Assembly: GCA_025924495.1 (NCBI GenBank)
Contig: JAICIG010000235.1
Location: 1 to 12,170 of the forward strand
Source of the DNA: Pirellulales bacterium
Lineage (GTDB): Bacteria > Planctomycetota > Planctomycetia > Pirellulales > JAICIG01
Direction: 5' to 3'
DNA length: 12,170 nucleotides
Positions 6,295 through 12,170 of the stretch are shown one piece after another. The notes under the pieces are model-generated. The model saw only the letters and a program-made list of their open reading frames with translations, searched no databases and was not told the origin of the DNA. Within the stretch, counting starts at the first letter, position 1, and every line of letters begins with the position of its first letter. The position numbers and the translations under genes were made by a program.

Positions 6295-6615
6295 TCAGTG
6301 CCCGCCGCTGAGCTGCAGCCCGACGACGCCGAGAATAATCAAGCCGATGCTGGCGATCTTGGTTGTGGTGAGGGGTTCTTTAAACCAGACGATGCCGATG
6401 GCGGCGATCAGCGCGGTGCCCAAGCCGGACCATATGGCATAGGCGGCGCTGACGTCGATCTGCTTGAGCGCCAAGCCTAAGGAATAGAAACTGAGGCCAT
6501 AGAAGGCGAACACGAGCCCGGCATACAGCTTGTGCGTGAAGCCGGCCGATAGCTTCAGGCAGGTCGTGCCGCAGATCTCCAGCAGGATCGCCAAGGCCAG
6601 ATACAGCCAGCTCAT
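6295..6615 (-). CDS. Small multidrug resistance (SMR) family transporter, EmrE/Qac-like
   Basis: The product has 106 residues and four predicted membrane helices, the normal SMR size. SMR proteins work as dual-topology dimers in the inner membrane and exchange protons for cationic compounds such as quaternary ammonium ions. The essential membrane glutamate is Glu13 in ILLEICGTT. The sequences KLSAGFT (about 23-29), AYAIWSGLGTALIA (helix 3) and the helix 4 segment IIGLIILGVVGLQL-like run follow the EmrE/Qac pattern more than the SugE/Gdx pattern, since AIWSG is retained and the GTT motif follows the glutamate. The ATG at 6615 has GGAG 8 bases upstream. An in-frame ATG at 6651 would add 12 residues without family support. 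It appears monocistronic. A natural substrate such as a metabolite or polyamine is as plausible as a drug. Confidence 0.88.
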   Translation of the reverse strand: MSWLYLALAILLEICGTTCLKLSAGFTHKLYAGLVFAFYGLSFYSLGLALKQIDVSAAYAIWSGLGTALIAAIGIVWFKEPLTTTKIASIGLIILGVVGLQLSGGH

Positions 6616-6676
6616 GCAAGTTGCTCCAGGTTCGGCGACTAACAACTTCAAAATTAACGATTACAGCGTCGGGTGC

Positions 6677-6710
6677 CATGCCTTTGTCGGCGTCAGCCGA
6701 CGTAGGCATG
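6677..6710. repeat. REP-like long hairpin (third family)
   Basis: CATGCCTTTGTCGGC (6677-6691) pairs with GCCGACGTAGGCATG (6696-6710) around loop GTCA. All but two of the 15 positions are Watson-Crick, with one T-T mismatch and one T-G wobble. GGGTGC precedes the stem. It lies in the 161-bp gap between the glycosyltransferase stop and the SMR start. Both genes are on the minus strand, so it could serve as a processing or termination structure for the glycosyltransferase operon. Only one copy is visible, so calling it a repeat rests on resemblance to RAYT-type hairpins. Confidence 0.5.
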
Positions 6711-6776
6711 TTCTCAGGCGACGGACAGCATGCTTATACGCGAAAGTTCACCAACAGGCCAACTCGCGAAGATTCC

Positions 6777-8054
6777 TCAAAGAAGCGATTCCAGCGCGTC
6801 GCAAGCCGCGGCGACGCCGTCTTCTTGCCGGACTTGCTCGCCGATCTCTGACGCTCGTGTTGCGTAAGCTGAATTGTCGAGCAGTTGACGCAGTTCGTCG
6901 GCGACTCGCTTTGCAACATATCGAGTTGGTCGAATCGTGCGCGCGATTCCCAGCCGCGTGACGCGGGCCGCATGGTCGAACTGATCCCAGGCATGAGGTA
7001 CGACGAGCATGGGACGCCCCGCGCGCATCGCCAACCCCGTCGTACCGATGCCGCCCTGATGGACGATCGCGGCGGCACGCGGAAAGAGCGAGGAAAACCG
7101 CACGTAATCGAAGGCGACGACGCCGTCGGGCAAGCTGGCTGGGCGGTTTTCAGGCTTGTTCAGAACCAGGACCGCGCGGCAGCCGAGCCGTTGTGCCGCT
7201 GCAGCGCTTTCCTCGAAGAAAGCGCCGGGCGCGTGAGATACCGCTGTGCCGAGCGTGAACACGATGGGCGGCGGGCCTGCCTCGAGAAATCGCTCCAGTT
7301 CAGCAGGCAGCCGCAACCCCGGATCGCCGTCATAGTAGGGAAAGCCGCTGACCAAAGTTTGTGCTGGCCAATCGGGCTGCTTGTCGGCAAAGCACTTGGA
7401 GAAGGGAGCGAGCACCAGCGACGGCGAATGAGTATCGACGAGCGGATTGTCTTCGCGGGTCGCCGGCAGACCGAGTTCGAGGCGCAAGCGATACCATGGC
7501 GCGGCGACGAACCGCGTCGCCCGTTTACAGCTCCATTGCAACGGACCATAGAGGGCGGGCCCGAGCACGCCGAGCAGTTGGGAAATGGCGGGCGACAGGG
7601 GCGACACGGTGAGATCGTGGACCGAAAAAAAGCCCAGCGGAACGAGCATGGTCGAAGCCCAGCGGATGCGCGTCTTTTCCGCCACCAGCCGCGTCGACCA
7701 GCCTGTCAGCGGGTGCGACACGAGCAGATCGGCGCCTTCGGCGGCGGCCAGCGTATCGACGTACGACTCGCGCATCGCCGGCAGAATCCATTCTCGCCCC
7801 ACGCGCCACAGTCCCCAGCGCGGATGCATCATCCGCCGCATCATGACGGGATCGGCCGTCCAGTCGCAGTCCGGGCGGATCGGTCGGAAGCCGAGTCCCA
7901 GCGATTCGATTTTGTGGCGGTAGAACTCGCCGCTCGCCACGATCGCCTCATGCCCGCGAGATTGCAGACCGAGCGCAATGGCCAGGTACGGATGCAAATC
8001 CCCCAGCGAACCGAGCGCCGTCAACACAATCCGCCGCTTGCCGAATGGCGCCAT
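6777..8054 (-). CDS. GT1 (UGT/MGT-like) glycosyltransferase
   Basis: The product has 425 residues and a two-domain GT-B fold. The N-terminal acceptor domain starts RRIVLTALGSLGDLHPYLAI (7-26), the classic opening of UGT and sterol or macrolide glucosyltransferases. The C-terminal nucleotide-sugar domain begins near PPIVFTLGTA and holds the family signature VHQGGIGTTGLAMRAG (331-346), with VVPHAWDQFDHAARV following. There His332 and the DQ pair (357-358) contact the sugar nucleotide. It probably transfers glucose or a related sugar to a lipid or other small hydrophobic acceptor; the acceptor cannot be predicted. There is no signal peptide. The ATG at 8054 begins 5 bases after the stop of the upstream 157-residue gene, so the two are almost certainly cotranscribed and probably translationally coupled; its own ribosome site is weak. 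The frame extends to 8117, but that part overlaps the upstream gene. Confidence 0.88.
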   Translation of the reverse strand: MAPFGKRRIVLTALGSLGDLHPYLAIALGLQSRGHEAIVASGEFYRHKIESLGLGFRPIRPDCDWTADPVMMRRMMHPRWGLWRVGREWILPAMRESYVDTLAAAEGADLLVSHPLTGWSTRLVAEKTRIRWASTMLVPLGFFSVHDLTVSPLSPAISQLLGVLGPALYGPLQWSCKRATRFVAAPWYRLRLELGLPATREDNPLVDTHSPSLVLAPFSKCFADKQPDWPAQTLVSGFPYYDGDPGLRLPAELERFLEAGPPPIVFTLGTAVSHAPGAFFEESAAAAQRLGCRAVLVLNKPENRPASLPDGVVAFDYVRFSSLFPRAAAIVHQGGIGTTGLAMRAGRPMLVVPHAWDQFDHAARVTRLGIARTIRPTRYVAKRVADELRQLLDNSAYATRASEIGEQVRQEDGVAAACDALESLL

Positions 8055-8059
8055 GAGGA

Positions 8060-8533
8060 TCAGCTCTTTTTTTCGCCGAAAGTCGCCTCGTAGGCCCAAT
8101 CGATGGCGTCGGGGCACTCGCGGGATGCATACAGTTGCTTATATGCCTCGCCGCGCAGCATACCATTCGAGCCGCGTTGGCCGAATCTGATTTCGAGCCA
8201 AGAGATTTCATTCCCCGATGGATCGATTTGCAGCCGCGCGTGCAACGGCGCCAACGGAGACGGACCTGAGATCGGATCGGGAAACAGATAGCAATGCCCC
8301 AGGATTTCCGCTTCGCGATCGCCTGTCTTGCGCGCAACCATGGGCAGAATGCCGTCCCAGCTTTTGTCCCTCCATTCGGGATGGAGCTCGCCCAGCACTG
8401 CAGGCAGATAATATTCCAGGCAGCGCAACACGTCGCGGAACTGTTCGGAATCGGGAATATCGGCGCCCGCCGGCAGGTTGTTAAGGATTGCCAACAAGGG
8501 ATGCGCGAACAGGCTTTCGCCGCTTGAAGTCAT
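8060..8533 (-). CDS. Uncharacterised protein (157 residues) in the yjbQ-GT1 cluster
   Basis: I do not recognise a named family. The product is a soluble acidic protein with no signal peptide or membrane helix. Residues 1-60 look helical (LLAILNNLP, FRDVLRCLEYYLPAVLGEL). The middle and C-terminal parts look like beta-strands (EAEILGHCYLF, LHARLQIDPSGNEISWLEIR), ending in GEAYKQLYASRECPDAIDWA. The organisation of a conserved W-x-E core after a helical N-terminus suggests a small folded domain, possibly a binding protein. The start ATG at 8533 overlaps the stop of the preceding gene (ATGA, 8530-8533), and the stop is 5 bases before the glycosyltransferase ATG. That placement in the middle of a coupled trio is the strongest evidence that it is a real gene. 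Confidence 0.75.
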   Translation of the reverse strand: MTSSGESLFAHPLLAILNNLPAGADIPDSEQFRDVLRCLEYYLPAVLGELHPEWRDKSWDGILPMVARKTGDREAEILGHCYLFPDPISGPSPLAPLHARLQIDPSGNEISWLEIRFGQRGSNGMLRGEAYKQLYASRECPDAIDWAYEATFGEKKS

Positions 8534-9003
8534 TCTTCGTCTGGTTTCGTCAGCGAGTCAATCAGGCCGGGAACGATGCCGCCGAGTAACCGTGCCACGT
8601 CATGTTCGGCAAAGACCAACGTCCCCATGCCAAAAAGATAGAGCGAGTTTAGATCGTAATCATTTTCATAGCCAAATTCGCGCCAAATATAGCGGCCATC
8701 CTCACGCTGGACCACTGCCGAGATGCAGCCGCAACCGAGGTCTGCGCACTCCGGGCAGACCAGCAACTCTCGCCGTCCGCTAGGAAGCAGCGGCGGCTGC
8801 CGAAGCAGAAGACGTTGCGCAATAACCTTTTGATAATCAGGCGGCGTCCAGCCGAAGGGAGACACGAGATCAAAGGTTTCTCCCGCGGAATGCTCGCAGT
8901 GTTCGAGTAATGGGCGACCGTCAATGACGAACTCAGCGGCTACGAGATGCGGTCGCCGCGAACGAGCATGCGACTCCACGTTCAGGGCGTTGACGCGTCT
9001 CAT
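8530..9003 (-). CDS. Uncharacterised protein with CPEC-type cysteine cluster (157 residues)
   Basis: I do not recognise a named family, although proteins with a similar CPEC-DLGCG core and a following FGYEN are widespread in bacteria as hypotheticals. The cluster CPECADLGCGC lies at about residues 83-93 with four cysteines, which could bind zinc or another metal. After it come a strand (ISAVVQ) and IWREFGYENDYD (about 106-117). The N-terminal part includes AEFVIDGRPLLEHCEH. There is no signal peptide. The ATG at 9003 has GGGGA (9013-9017) 9 bases upstream. That site lies inside the relic of a second YjbQ gene, whose stop codon is 5 bases before this start. The stop overlaps the next gene by four bases (ATGA), so the two 157-residue products are probably made together and may form a complex. 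Confidence 0.75.
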   Translation of the reverse strand: MRRVNALNVESHARSRRPHLVAAEFVIDGRPLLEHCEHSAGETFDLVSPFGWTPPDYQKVIAQRLLLRQPPLLPSGRRELLVCPECADLGCGCISAVVQREDGRYIWREFGYENDYDLNSLYLFGMGTLVFAEHDVARLLGGIVPGLIDSLTKPDEE

Positions 9004-9008
9004 GTTCG

Positions 9009-9062
9009 TTAGTCCCCGATCACCTTCACCGGTACGCGCTTATTTCGCCTACCATTTCTGAA
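9009..9062 (-). pseudogene. Relic of a second YjbQ/UPF0047 gene (C-terminal 17 codons)
   Basis: The minus strand reads F-R-N-G-R-R-N-K-R-V-P-V-K-V-I-G-D followed by TAA. The intact YjbQ at 9552-9974 ends [16 protein letters not shown]. Thirteen positions match, yet many codons differ at synonymous sites (AGG CGA against CGC AGG, AAT AAG against AAC AAA). This is therefore an old diverged paralogue, not a fresh duplication. The relic is in the same frame as the DUF6314-like gene and begins five codons after its TAG stop. No start codon precedes it, so it is not expressed alone. Its last codons contain the GGGGA ribosome site of the next gene, which may explain why it survived. Confidence 0.7.
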
Positions 9063-9074
9063 AGACAGCCAAAG

Positions 9075-9530
9075 CTACCTGTAGGTATAGGAGATCGTCT
9101 CGGCCTTCTTGGGACCGTTGACGGTCCATCTCAGGTGAACAGTCCGCTCATTGAACTCCATCCGAGCCACATAAAGATCCTTCTGGCAGACATGCGGTTC
9201 GGAAGATTCCAGTGCGCCTTCATCCACGGCCACAAGATCGAAGAGGTACACGGGATGGTCTTGCCCAAAACGAAGGTGTTCCAGGCGGATGAAGTGACCT
9301 TCAGGATCGGCAGTCCAACGAAAGATGTTCGTGAAGGTGGCTTGCCGCCCATTCTCGGAGGACCATGCCCCTCGTTCGTGAAACAAGATGATGCCCGGAT
9401 CAACCTTCTCCACTCGGACTGTGCCCTTGCCAGTGCCATTCCAGCCGGTGTTCGAGGCGGCATGGGATTGCGCCTCGAAGGTGAGTTCTTGTACGGACAG
9501 CAACCGAGTCCATGCCTTCTGTACGTTCAT
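9075..9530 (-). CDS. DUF6314-like protein
   Basis: The product has 151 residues and fits the DUF6314 pattern: FEAQSHAASNTGWNGTGKGT (18-37), a strand with VRVEK, then HERGAWS (about 51-57), FTNIFRW (66-72), IRLEHLRFGQDHPVYLFDL (81-99), PHVCQKDLYVARME (112-125) and LRWTVNGPKK (133-142). This is a single-domain, mostly beta protein of unknown function that resembles a small lipocalin-like barrel. It lacks a signal peptide. The order of these blocks is complete, so the gene appears intact. The ATG at 9530 is 21 bases after the yjbQ stop with no strong Shine-Dalgarno sequence, suggesting cotranscription with yjbQ. A relic of another YjbQ gene follows its stop in frame. The family name is from memory of the motif pattern and has not been checked by search. 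Confidence 0.75.
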   Translation of the reverse strand: MNVQKAWTRLLSVQELTFEAQSHAASNTGWNGTGKGTVRVEKVDPGIILFHERGAWSSENGRQATFTNIFRWTADPEGHFIRLEHLRFGQDHPVYLFDLVAVDEGALESSEPHVCQKDLYVARMEFNERTVHLRWTVNGPKKAETISYTYR

Positions 9531-9551
9531 GATGCTTCGATCTGGAGCTGA

Positions 9552-9974
9552 TCACTCCCCGATCACCTTGACCAGCACTCGTTTGTTCCTGCGACCGTCG
9601 AACTCGCCATAAAAGATCTGCTCCCACGGCCCGAAATCGAGCTTGCCCTTGGTGATGGCGACGACGACCTCGCGGCCCATGATCTGACGTTTCATGTGGG
9701 CGTCGGCATTGTCTTCGCCGGTGCGGTTGTGGTGATATCGTTGCGGTGAGGCGTCGAAGGGGGCGAGCTGCTCGAGCCAGCGCTTGTAGTCTTCGTGCAG
9801 GCCCGGCTCATCGTCGTTGATGAACACGCTGGCTGTGATGTGCATCGCGTTGACCAGGCACAGCCCTTCCTGTACTCCGCTTTGGCGGACAATCGCCTCG
9901 ATTTTGGGCGTGATATTCAGAAAGCCCATTCGCTCGGACAGGTTGAAGGAGAGGTATTCGGTTTGTGATTTCAT
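9552..9974 (-). CDS. yjbQ: YjbQ/UPF0047 family protein (thiamine-phosphate-synthase-like)
   Basis: The product has 140 residues, the usual size of UPF0047. E. coli YjbQ has weak thiamine phosphate synthase activity, but the cellular role of the family is unclear. Family features are [20 protein letters not shown] (43-62), with the conserved His45 and a metal- or phosphate-binding acidic patch, [15 protein letters not shown] (80-94), IMGREVVV (98-105), [13 protein letters not shown] (110-122) and a C-terminal beta-strand [13 protein letters not shown] (128-140). The ATG at 9974 is the family-like start. An in-frame GTG at 9983 would add MNK and has a GAGAG site 5-6 bases upstream, so it remains possible. 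A REP-type hairpin (9994-10016) ends about 20 bases before the start and would lie in the 5' leader. The gene heads the 9974-6777 minus-strand cluster. Confidence 0.88.
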   Translation of the reverse strand: MKSQTEYLSFNLSERMGFLNITPKIEAIVRQSGVQEGLCLVNAMHITASVFINDDEPGLHEDYKRWLEQLAPFDASPQRYHHNRTGEDNADAHMKRQIMGREVVVAITKGKLDFGPWEQIFYGEFDGRRNKRVLVKVIGE

Positions 9975-9993
9975 TTTATTCACTTAGTCTCTC

Positions 9994-10016
9994 GCTCCCT
10001 CACAGAGCGAGGGAAC
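9994..10016. repeat. REP variant hairpin upstream of yjbQ
   Basis: On the minus strand the element is GTTCCCTC-GCTCTGT-GAGGGAGC. Compared with the large hairpin at 1901-1925, an A-T pair is replaced by a T-A pair, so the stem is kept by compensating changes. One outer pair has become G-T. AGGAGCAA at 10018-10025 gives TTGCTCCT on the minus strand, the same 8 bases that precede the 1901 hairpin. It lies in the leader of yjbQ, just after the end of the downstream hydrolase gene. Confidence 0.7.
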
Positions 10017-10046
10017 CAGGAGCAACAGATCGTGCATTTCCCAAGG

Positions 10047-11267
10047 TCATGGCTTTTCTAGTACGACATGCGGCGTGTTGACGAGCGCGTCGCGATCGTC
10101 GGTGGCACTGAGATAAAAAACGAGGGGGCGTTGCGGCGGCAAACTGGCCGTGATCGTGCCGTTGTGATATTCGGCGGGCAGGGTCTGCCATTCGCGCTTT
10201 TTCCATTCGCCTTCGGCAGTCGCGTAGTGCAGCTCGGCGCGCTTGATGGGGACGTCCGATTCGACCTGTGCGGTCGTCTGGTTTTCTCGTACCGCAGCGG
10301 CAGAGATTTTGGCGAGCGGTTTGCCGCCCGTGAGCACGCTGTCGATGAACAGCCCGATCTCGATCGGGGCCCAGCCCGCAGGATGACCGTGCGGCATCTT
10401 CACGCGAATGCAAAGTTCAACGGGACCTGGGACGAGCTCGTACGACTTCTGATAACTATCGAGCGGATAGGCGAAGTCGTTCGTGCCGTTGACGAACAAG
10501 ATCGGACAACTCACGCCCGGCAGGTACTGCGAAGGATCGAAGTTGGCGACCCAGCGCTCGCGCTGCTCGGGCGGCATTTTTTCAAACGTCGGCAGCCAGG
10601 TGCTGTTGTGGTCGAGAAAGCCGCAGCCGTAGACCGGCACGGCCGCTTTCACGCGATCGTCAACGCCCGCGATGATACAGGTCAGGTAGCCGCCCCAACT
10701 GATGCCGGTCACGCCAATTCGCTCCGGATCGACTTCGCTGCGCGAGGCCAACAGCGAGTGGCCGCGCAGCACGTCGGCCACGGCATGATAGGTCCACATA
10801 TTCTTGACGTCGTCGCCTTGGAATTCGCGAAACTTGTGTTTGTCGTCCTGCTCAGGACCGCCGTCGGAGAGCCGCTTGCCGTCGGGGCCGTGGCCGGCCA
10901 GATCCATGGCGAGCGCCACGTAGCCGCGCTTGGCCCACAGCGTGGCCCACTCGGCAAACGCCTTGCCACCACCGCCATGCACGAGCAGCATGGCCGGAAA
11001 GGGGCCGCTGCCTTCGGCCGGCCGGGCATAATAGGCGAACACGCGCGTGGGCCGGCCTTCGAATGGCTCGCCCGCATAAAAGACTTGCTGAACCAGGTCG
11101 GTCTTCTCGCCCCATTCCGCCTGCGGCGGCTGCTTCAGCTCCGAAAGGTTCCAAGGCCCTGTATGCCGTGGTGCAGTCGATTCACGCTCACGCGCCTCCG
11201 CAGAAGTGGCAATCGAAAGGATCGGAGCCGAGGTCAGCAGGCCGCAGATCGTCAAGTAGCGCAACAT
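10047..11267 (-). CDS. Secreted alpha/beta hydrolase (acetylxylan esterase / dienelactone hydrolase type)
   Basis: The product has 406 residues and a signal peptide: MLRYLTICGLLTSAPILSIA, then TSAEA ending near residue 25. The hydrolase core covers about 60-320. It has the oxyanion motif LVHGGGG (95-101), the strand GYVALAMDLAGHGPDG (115-130), nucleophile Ser190 in GISWGGY, acid Asp264 in NGTNDFAYP, and His293 or His295 in PHGHPAGW. Residues from about 320 to the end form a beta-rich extension (AELHYATAEGEWKKREWQ, FYLSATDDRD) like the C-terminal domain of some planctomycete prolyl-oligopeptidase-like esterases. The likely role is de-esterification of polysaccharides or other extracellular esters in the periplasm or outside. 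The ATG at 11267 gives a standard signal peptide. The frame is open to 11408, but that part crosses a palindromic repeat. The ribosome site is weak. Confidence 0.85.
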   Translation of the reverse strand: MLRYLTICGLLTSAPILSIATSAEARERESTAPRHTGPWNLSELKQPPQAEWGEKTDLVQQVFYAGEPFEGRPTRVFAYYARPAEGSGPFPAMLLVHGGGGKAFAEWATLWAKRGYVALAMDLAGHGPDGKRLSDGGPEQDDKHKFREFQGDDVKNMWTYHAVADVLRGHSLLASRSEVDPERIGVTGISWGGYLTCIIAGVDDRVKAAVPVYGCGFLDHNSTWLPTFEKMPPEQRERWVANFDPSQYLPGVSCPILFVNGTNDFAYPLDSYQKSYELVPGPVELCIRVKMPHGHPAGWAPIEIGLFIDSVLTGGKPLAKISAAAVRENQTTAQVESDVPIKRAELHYATAEGEWKKREWQTLPAEYHNGTITASLPPQRPLVFYLSATDDRDALVNTPHVVLEKP

Positions 11268-11313
11268 GGAAAGTTTCTCAGAGAGGAAGCTTTCGTGATT
11301 CGGCTGCCTGAAT

Positions 11314-11363
11314 GTCGACTTTTGCTCCGCAAAAGTACGTCCTTTCGCGGAGCGAAAGGCGAC
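11314..11363. repeat. Palindromic hairpin pair (second REP family) upstream of the hydrolase gene
   Basis: The left hairpin (11319-11335) is CTTTTGC-TCC-GCAAAAG and the right one (11341-11359) is CCTTTCGC-GGA-GCGAAAGG, flanked by GTCG (11314-11317) and CGAC (11360-11363). It matches the pair at 3780-3833. The left arm changes C to T where the other arm changes G to A, so the stem is preserved. Confidence 0.8.
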
Positions 11364-11484
11364 AATCTTACGACAACAAAGCTTTCGCCGTTCAAAGCAT
11401 AGCGCCACAGTTTAGGCTCGCAGCGTGGCGAAGGGAACCAGCGAGCCAGGACGAGCTGCACGCAACGCGGACTCCCCATCCCTG

Positions 11485-11536
11485 GGACGCAGAGCGTCCG
11501 AGAGTGCGTTCCCACGCGGGGAGCGAAAGGCGACTA
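11485..11536. repeat. Hybrid REP element next to gltX
   Basis: It starts with the small hairpin (11485-11499, arms GGACGC / GCGTCC, loop AGA), then GAGAGTG, then the left arm CGTTCCCACGC (11507-11517) of the large hairpin. Instead of its right arm comes GGAGCGAAAGGCGACTA (11520-11536), which is the right half of the second repeat family (compare 3817-3833 and 11349-11365). The element ends 2 bases before the gltX stop codon at 11539-11541. Confidence 0.75.
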
Positions 11537-11538
11537 TA

Positions 11539-12170
11539 TCAGGAGATTAGCTTCAGCGCGCGATTGATCCGGGCGACGCACTTCTCCTTGCCGAGAATGG
11601 CAAGGCAATCGTACAAGCCCGGTCCGACCGCCTTGCCGGTGACGGCGACGCGGATGGCATGGATCACGGCGCCAATCTTGATCTGCTCGGCTTCCAAAAA
11701 CTCGTGCATCATGCGCTCGAGCGTTTCGACGTCGAACGCTGACAGTGAGGCCAGTCGATCGCGGAATTTCGTCAGCCGCTCGGCGGCCTCGGGCTTTTTG
11801 AGGTGCTTTTCCACCGATTCGGCGTCGAACGCATAAGCGTCGTCGGGCAGGAAGAAGAAATCGGCATAGGCCAAAATATCGCCGCTGACCTTCAAGCGAT
11901 CGCCCGCCGCCGCGACGATCTTTTCCAGCACGGGGCGTGCGGCCTGAGCGTCAACCTCCTTAATCACGCCCGCTTTGATCAAGAAGGGCAGCATCCGCTC
12001 GACCTTCTCGTCGGTCGAGAGCTGCTGCATGTAATGATCCTGGAAGGCCCACAGTTTTTTGGGGTCGAAGCTCGCCGGCGCCTTGGTGACGCGCTCCAGC
12101 GAGAAGTTGTCGATCATCTGCTGACGCGTGAAGAACTCGGTCTTGTCATCGAGCGACCAGCCGAGCAACA
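11539..12170 (-). CDS. gltX: Glutamyl-tRNA synthetase, C-terminal part (partial)
   Basis: The window holds about the last 210 residues. The reading begins at LLGWSLDDKTEFF, the segment after the KMSKR loop, and continues with SLERVTKAPASFDPKKL to the anticodon-binding domain. The end is LGKEKCVARINRALKLIS. GltX charges tRNA-Glu with glutamate in the cytoplasm and some forms also charge tRNA-Gln. The catalytic Rossmann domain with HIGH and KMSKR is outside the window. The frame is intact to the stop at 11541-11539. A hybrid REP element follows directly. Confidence 0.92.
   Translation of the reverse strand, partial: LLGWSLDDKTEFFTRQQMIDNFSLERVTKAPASFDPKKLWAFQDHYMQQLSTDEKVERMLPFLIKAGVIKEVDAQAARPVLEKIVAAAGDRLKVSGDILAYADFFFLPDDAYAFDAESVEKHLKKPEAAERLTKFRDRLASLSAFDVETLERMMHEFLEAEQIKIGAVIHAIRVAVTGKAVGPGLYDCLAILGKEKCVARINRALKLIS

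Noticed and set aside
6885..8093. A 402-codon open frame on the plus strand
   Set aside because: It is antisense to the glycosyltransferase gene with its full UGT signature, has no domain signature and an Arg-rich composition.
11287..11387. 9-bp direct repeat AAGCTTTCG on both sides of the hairpin pair, as a target-site duplication
   Set aside because: The copies (11287-11295, 11379-11387) are 18 and 15 bases from the palindrome and do not abut it, and RAYT-type elements are not expected to make target duplications. Probably chance.
10068..11402. A 444-codon open frame on the plus strand
   Set aside because: It is the antisense of the secreted hydrolase, which has a signal peptide and catalytic motifs. 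The antisense product is Arg- and His-rich with no recognisable domain; GC-rich codon use keeps the frame open.
1..12170. CRISPR array, tRNA or rRNA gene, prophage or plasmid origin
   Set aside because: No evenly spaced direct repeats with unique spacers, no cloverleaf or rRNA-like segment, and no phage or replication gene was seen. The short tandem tracts at 5171-5316 have no spacers.

Overview
The window looks like a piece of chromosome from a Gram-negative bacterium with moderately high GC. My best guess is a planctomycete of the Pirellulales type. The grounds are a lipid A gene pair (lpxD, lpxI), several proteins with export signals, weak or absent Shine-Dalgarno sequences at many starts, and intergenic spaces full of REP-type hairpins beside a REP-associated tyrosine transposase. 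This placement is an inference from style; no rRNA or other phylogenetic marker is present. I see no phage genes, CRISPR array, tRNA or rRNA.

Layout from left to right. The start of a truncated minus-strand gene (1-46) lies divergent from a Sir2 NAD-dependent deacylase (163-921, +). A SAM-dependent methyltransferase with a signal peptide follows (990-1805, -). Then comes a RAYT transposase (2037-2552, +) enclosed by two mirror-image REP hairpin doublets. Next are lpxI (2783-3667, -) and lpxD (3927-5027, -), two steps of lipid A synthesis, separated by a palindromic repeat pair. A spacer of short degenerate tandem repeats separates lpxD from a divergent PHB-depolymerase-type esterase (5320-6213, +). 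A small multidrug resistance transporter (6295-6615, -) and another REP-like hairpin (6677-6710) follow.

From 9974 down to 6777 runs a close-packed minus-strand cluster. In transcription order it is a YjbQ/UPF0047 protein, a DUF6314-like protein, a leftover tail of a second YjbQ gene, two uncharacterised 157-residue proteins joined by a 4-base overlap, and a GT1-type glycosyltransferase. The spacings (21 bp, 71 bp, -4 bp, 5 bp) suggest one operon. The right end carries a secreted alpha/beta hydrolase (10047-11267, -), a repeat-rich spacer and the C-terminal third of glutamyl-tRNA synthetase (11539-12170, -), which leaves the window.

Most genes are ordinary chromosomal functions. The most unusual material is between them. 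At least three families of hairpin repeats occur, and two of them share the same apex (CGC, a TCY/GGA-type triloop, GCG) on different stems. Base changes in the stems are mostly compensated on the other arm. One copy beside gltX is a hybrid of the two families joined at that shared apex. The second notable item is the in-frame 17-codon relic of a YjbQ gene inside the minus-strand operon.
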